DNA from: Bryobacteraceae bacterium
Lineage (GTDB): Bacteria; Acidobacteriota; Terriglobia; Bryobacterales; Bryobacteraceae
Direction: 5' to 3'
DNA: 6,411 nucleotides
Assembly: GCA_025350445.1 (NCBI GenBank)
Contig: JANXXV010000436.1
Location: forward strand, 1-6,411
The notes under the pieces are model-generated. The model saw nothing but the letters and a program-made list of their open reading frames with translations, ran no database searches and was not told where the DNA came from. Shown here piece after piece: positions 5,204 to 6,411 of the stretch. The position numbers were made by a program, and so were the translations under genes. The first letter of the stretch is position 1. Each line of letters opens with the position of its first letter.

Positions 5204-6411
5204 ATGACTCCCCTAGAATCCAGCACCGCCACGCTTTCCGCCAGCCAGATTCATTCGGCTGTGAAAGATGTTTTGGAGACCACTCCGGTAATTGACATGC
5301 ACACGCACTTGTTTGCGCCGTCGTTTGGCGGGATCGGGCTGTGGGGTATTGACGATCTGGTCACCTATCACTACCTGGAGGCGGAGTTGTTCCGCTCCTC
5401 GGCAGTCACGCCGCGCCAATATTGGGCGATGCCGAAACGCGGGAAGGCGGATGCGATCTGGCGCGCCCTTTTTGTGGAGAACACGCCGATCTCAGAGGCG
5501 ACGCGCGGCGTAGTGGCGGTGCTGGAGGCTTTCGGACTCCCAACGGGAAGCGCTGATCTGGCGGAGGCGAGACAGTTTTTCGATTCGCAAGAAATCGAAT
5601 CGCACCTGGAGCGGGTACTGAAAATTGCGGGCGTGAGCGATGTGGTGATGACCAACGATCCGCTGGATCCAGCCGAAGCCCCGCTCTGGGAGGCCGGTGC
5701 AGCAGGGCGCCCGCGCATGCACCCCGTGCTGCGCTTGGACCGAATTCTGAATAAGTGGCACGAGCACTGGCCGGTGTTGGCGGCGAAAGGTTATGCAGTG
5801 GACGCCGACGTTTCCGGCGGGAGTGCGGCTGAAGTGCGGCGATTCCTGGCTGATTGGTGCGGCCGCATGCAGCCCGTTTATATGGCGGTCTCGCTGCCGG
5901 ACTCGTTCCAATATCCGGAAGAGAGCGTCCGCGCGAAGTTGCTGCGCGAGGCGGTATTGCCATGCTGCCGCGAATTTGAGATTCCGCTTTCGCTGATGAT
6001 CGGCGTGAGATATCAGGTGAATCCGGAACTGCGATTGGCGGGGGACGGATCGGGCCGGGCCGACTTACGGGCGCTGGAAAACATCTGCCGCGACTTCCCT
6101 GAGAATCGCTTCCTGGTTAGCGTGTTGAGCCGCGAGAATCAGCATGAGCTTTGCGTTTATGCACGGAAATTCAGCAACCTGCTTCCGTTTGGATGCTGGT
6201 GGTTTCTGAATAATCCGTCGGTGGTGGAAGAGATCACGAAGGAGCGGCTGGAGATGCTTGGGACCAGTTTCATTCCACAACATTCCGATGCACGCGTGCT
6301 GGAGCAGGTGATTTACAAGTGGCGCAACACCAGGAGGACGATGACCGCGATCCTGGCGAATACGTACCGGCTGCTGAGCGAGGATGGGCGGGGTGTGACG
6401 CGCGATGAGAT
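5204..6411 (+). CDS. Uronate isomerase-like amidohydrolase-superfamily enzyme, C-terminus cut off by window edge
   Basis: The frame is open from ATG at 5204 for 402 codons to the window edge. Strand 1 carries HxH in VIDMHTHLF (His33, His35), the metal site of amidohydrolases. GIDDLVTYHYL (48-58) follows, where UxaC has its substrate Tyr. HPVLRLDRIL (173-182) resembles the UxaC segment with a substrate Arg. Near the C-terminus, FGCWWFLNNP (329-338) and QHSDARVL (359-366) match the uronate isomerase FLNN and D-x-R signatures (Asp362, Arg364). UxaC interconverts glucuronate or galacturonate with the keto sugars for hexuronate breakdown. This protein belongs to a divergent branch I recall from Planctomycetes and Acidobacteria, often annotated glucuronate isomerase or just amidohydrolase. 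The UxaC motif LHIG reads LMIG (264-267), so an active-site His is replaced by Met and the substrate is uncertain. There is no Shine-Dalgarno before the ATG; the near-leaderless promoter explains this. Confidence 0.85.
   Translation, partial: MTPLESSTATLSASQIHSAVKDVLETTPVIDMHTHLFAPSFGGIGLWGIDDLVTYHYLEAELFRSSAVTPRQYWAMPKRGKADAIWRALFVENTPISEATRGVVAVLEAFGLPTGSADLAEARQFFDSQEIESHLERVLKIAGVSDVVMTNDPLDPAEAPLWEAGAAGRPRMHPVLRLDRILNKWHEHWPVLAAKGYAVDADVSGGSAAEVRRFLADWCGRMQPVYMAVSLPDSFQYPEESVRAKLLREAVLPCCREFEIPLSLMIGVRYQVNPELRLAGDGSGRADLRALENICRDFPENRFLVSVLSRENQHELCVYARKFSNLLPFGCWWFLNNPSVVEEITKERLEMLGTSFIPQHSDARVLEQVIYKWRNTRRTMTAILANTYRLLSEDGRGVTRDE

Noticed and set aside
5406..5963. 185-residue minus-strand frame opposite the amidohydrolase
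   Set aside because: The Arg/Pro/Ser-rich composition is typical of an antisense shadow, and the opposite strand carries a clear enzyme.
1..6411. CRISPR arrays, insertion sequences, tRNA genes, defence or toxin-antitoxin modules
   Set aside because: I saw no regularly spaced long repeats, transposase motifs, tRNA-like cloverleaf or recognisable defence domains on either strand.

Overview
The window looks like part of a free-living acidobacterial chromosome, most likely of the Solibacter/Bryobacter type. This is inferred from GC-rich codon use, from the gene families present (a bactofilin, a DinB-fold protein, a HEAT-repeat protein, a LolA-like secreted protein and a uronate isomerase-like amidohydrolase), and from recalled similarity of these proteins to acidobacterial and planctomycete relatives. 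There are no tRNA or rRNA genes, mobile elements, CRISPR arrays or phage genes. It reads as an ordinary, densely packed chromosomal segment.

Layout. Positions 1-2057 hold a minus-strand three-gene cluster, read right to left: a 47-residue single-span membrane protein, a secreted class C beta-lactamase-fold serine hydrolase, and an NAD(P)-binding atypical SDR that runs off the left edge. The last two overlap by one base. The bactofilin gene is divergent from this cluster, in a 97-bp intergenic region, at 2155-2583. It ends in a strong hairpin terminator whose T tract also contains the stop codon of the convergent DinB-family gene (2620-3126, minus). An 89-bp divergent region carries a GTTC-N7-GTTC repeat and separates DinB from a HEAT-repeat protein (3216-4178, plus). 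That gene converges, with 4 bases between them, on a secreted LolA-like protein (4183-4974, minus). A 229-bp divergent region with an inverted repeat and a good sigma70-type promoter precedes the amidohydrolase gene (5204 to the right edge, plus).

The genes do not form one pathway. The left cluster is plausibly an operon; the others look like single-gene units. The amidohydrolase and SDR are both cut by the window edges, and both are real coding regions.

The most interesting points are regulatory. They are a LexA-type direct repeat between a DinB-family gene and a HEAT-repeat gene, two genes whose -10 boxes lie so close to the start codon that the mRNAs would be leaderless or nearly so, and a symmetric element just before the bactofilin ribosome binding site. 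At protein level, the uronate isomerase-like enzyme keeps HxH and DxR but seems to have Met where the family has an active-site His. I found no convincing undescribed multi-gene system.
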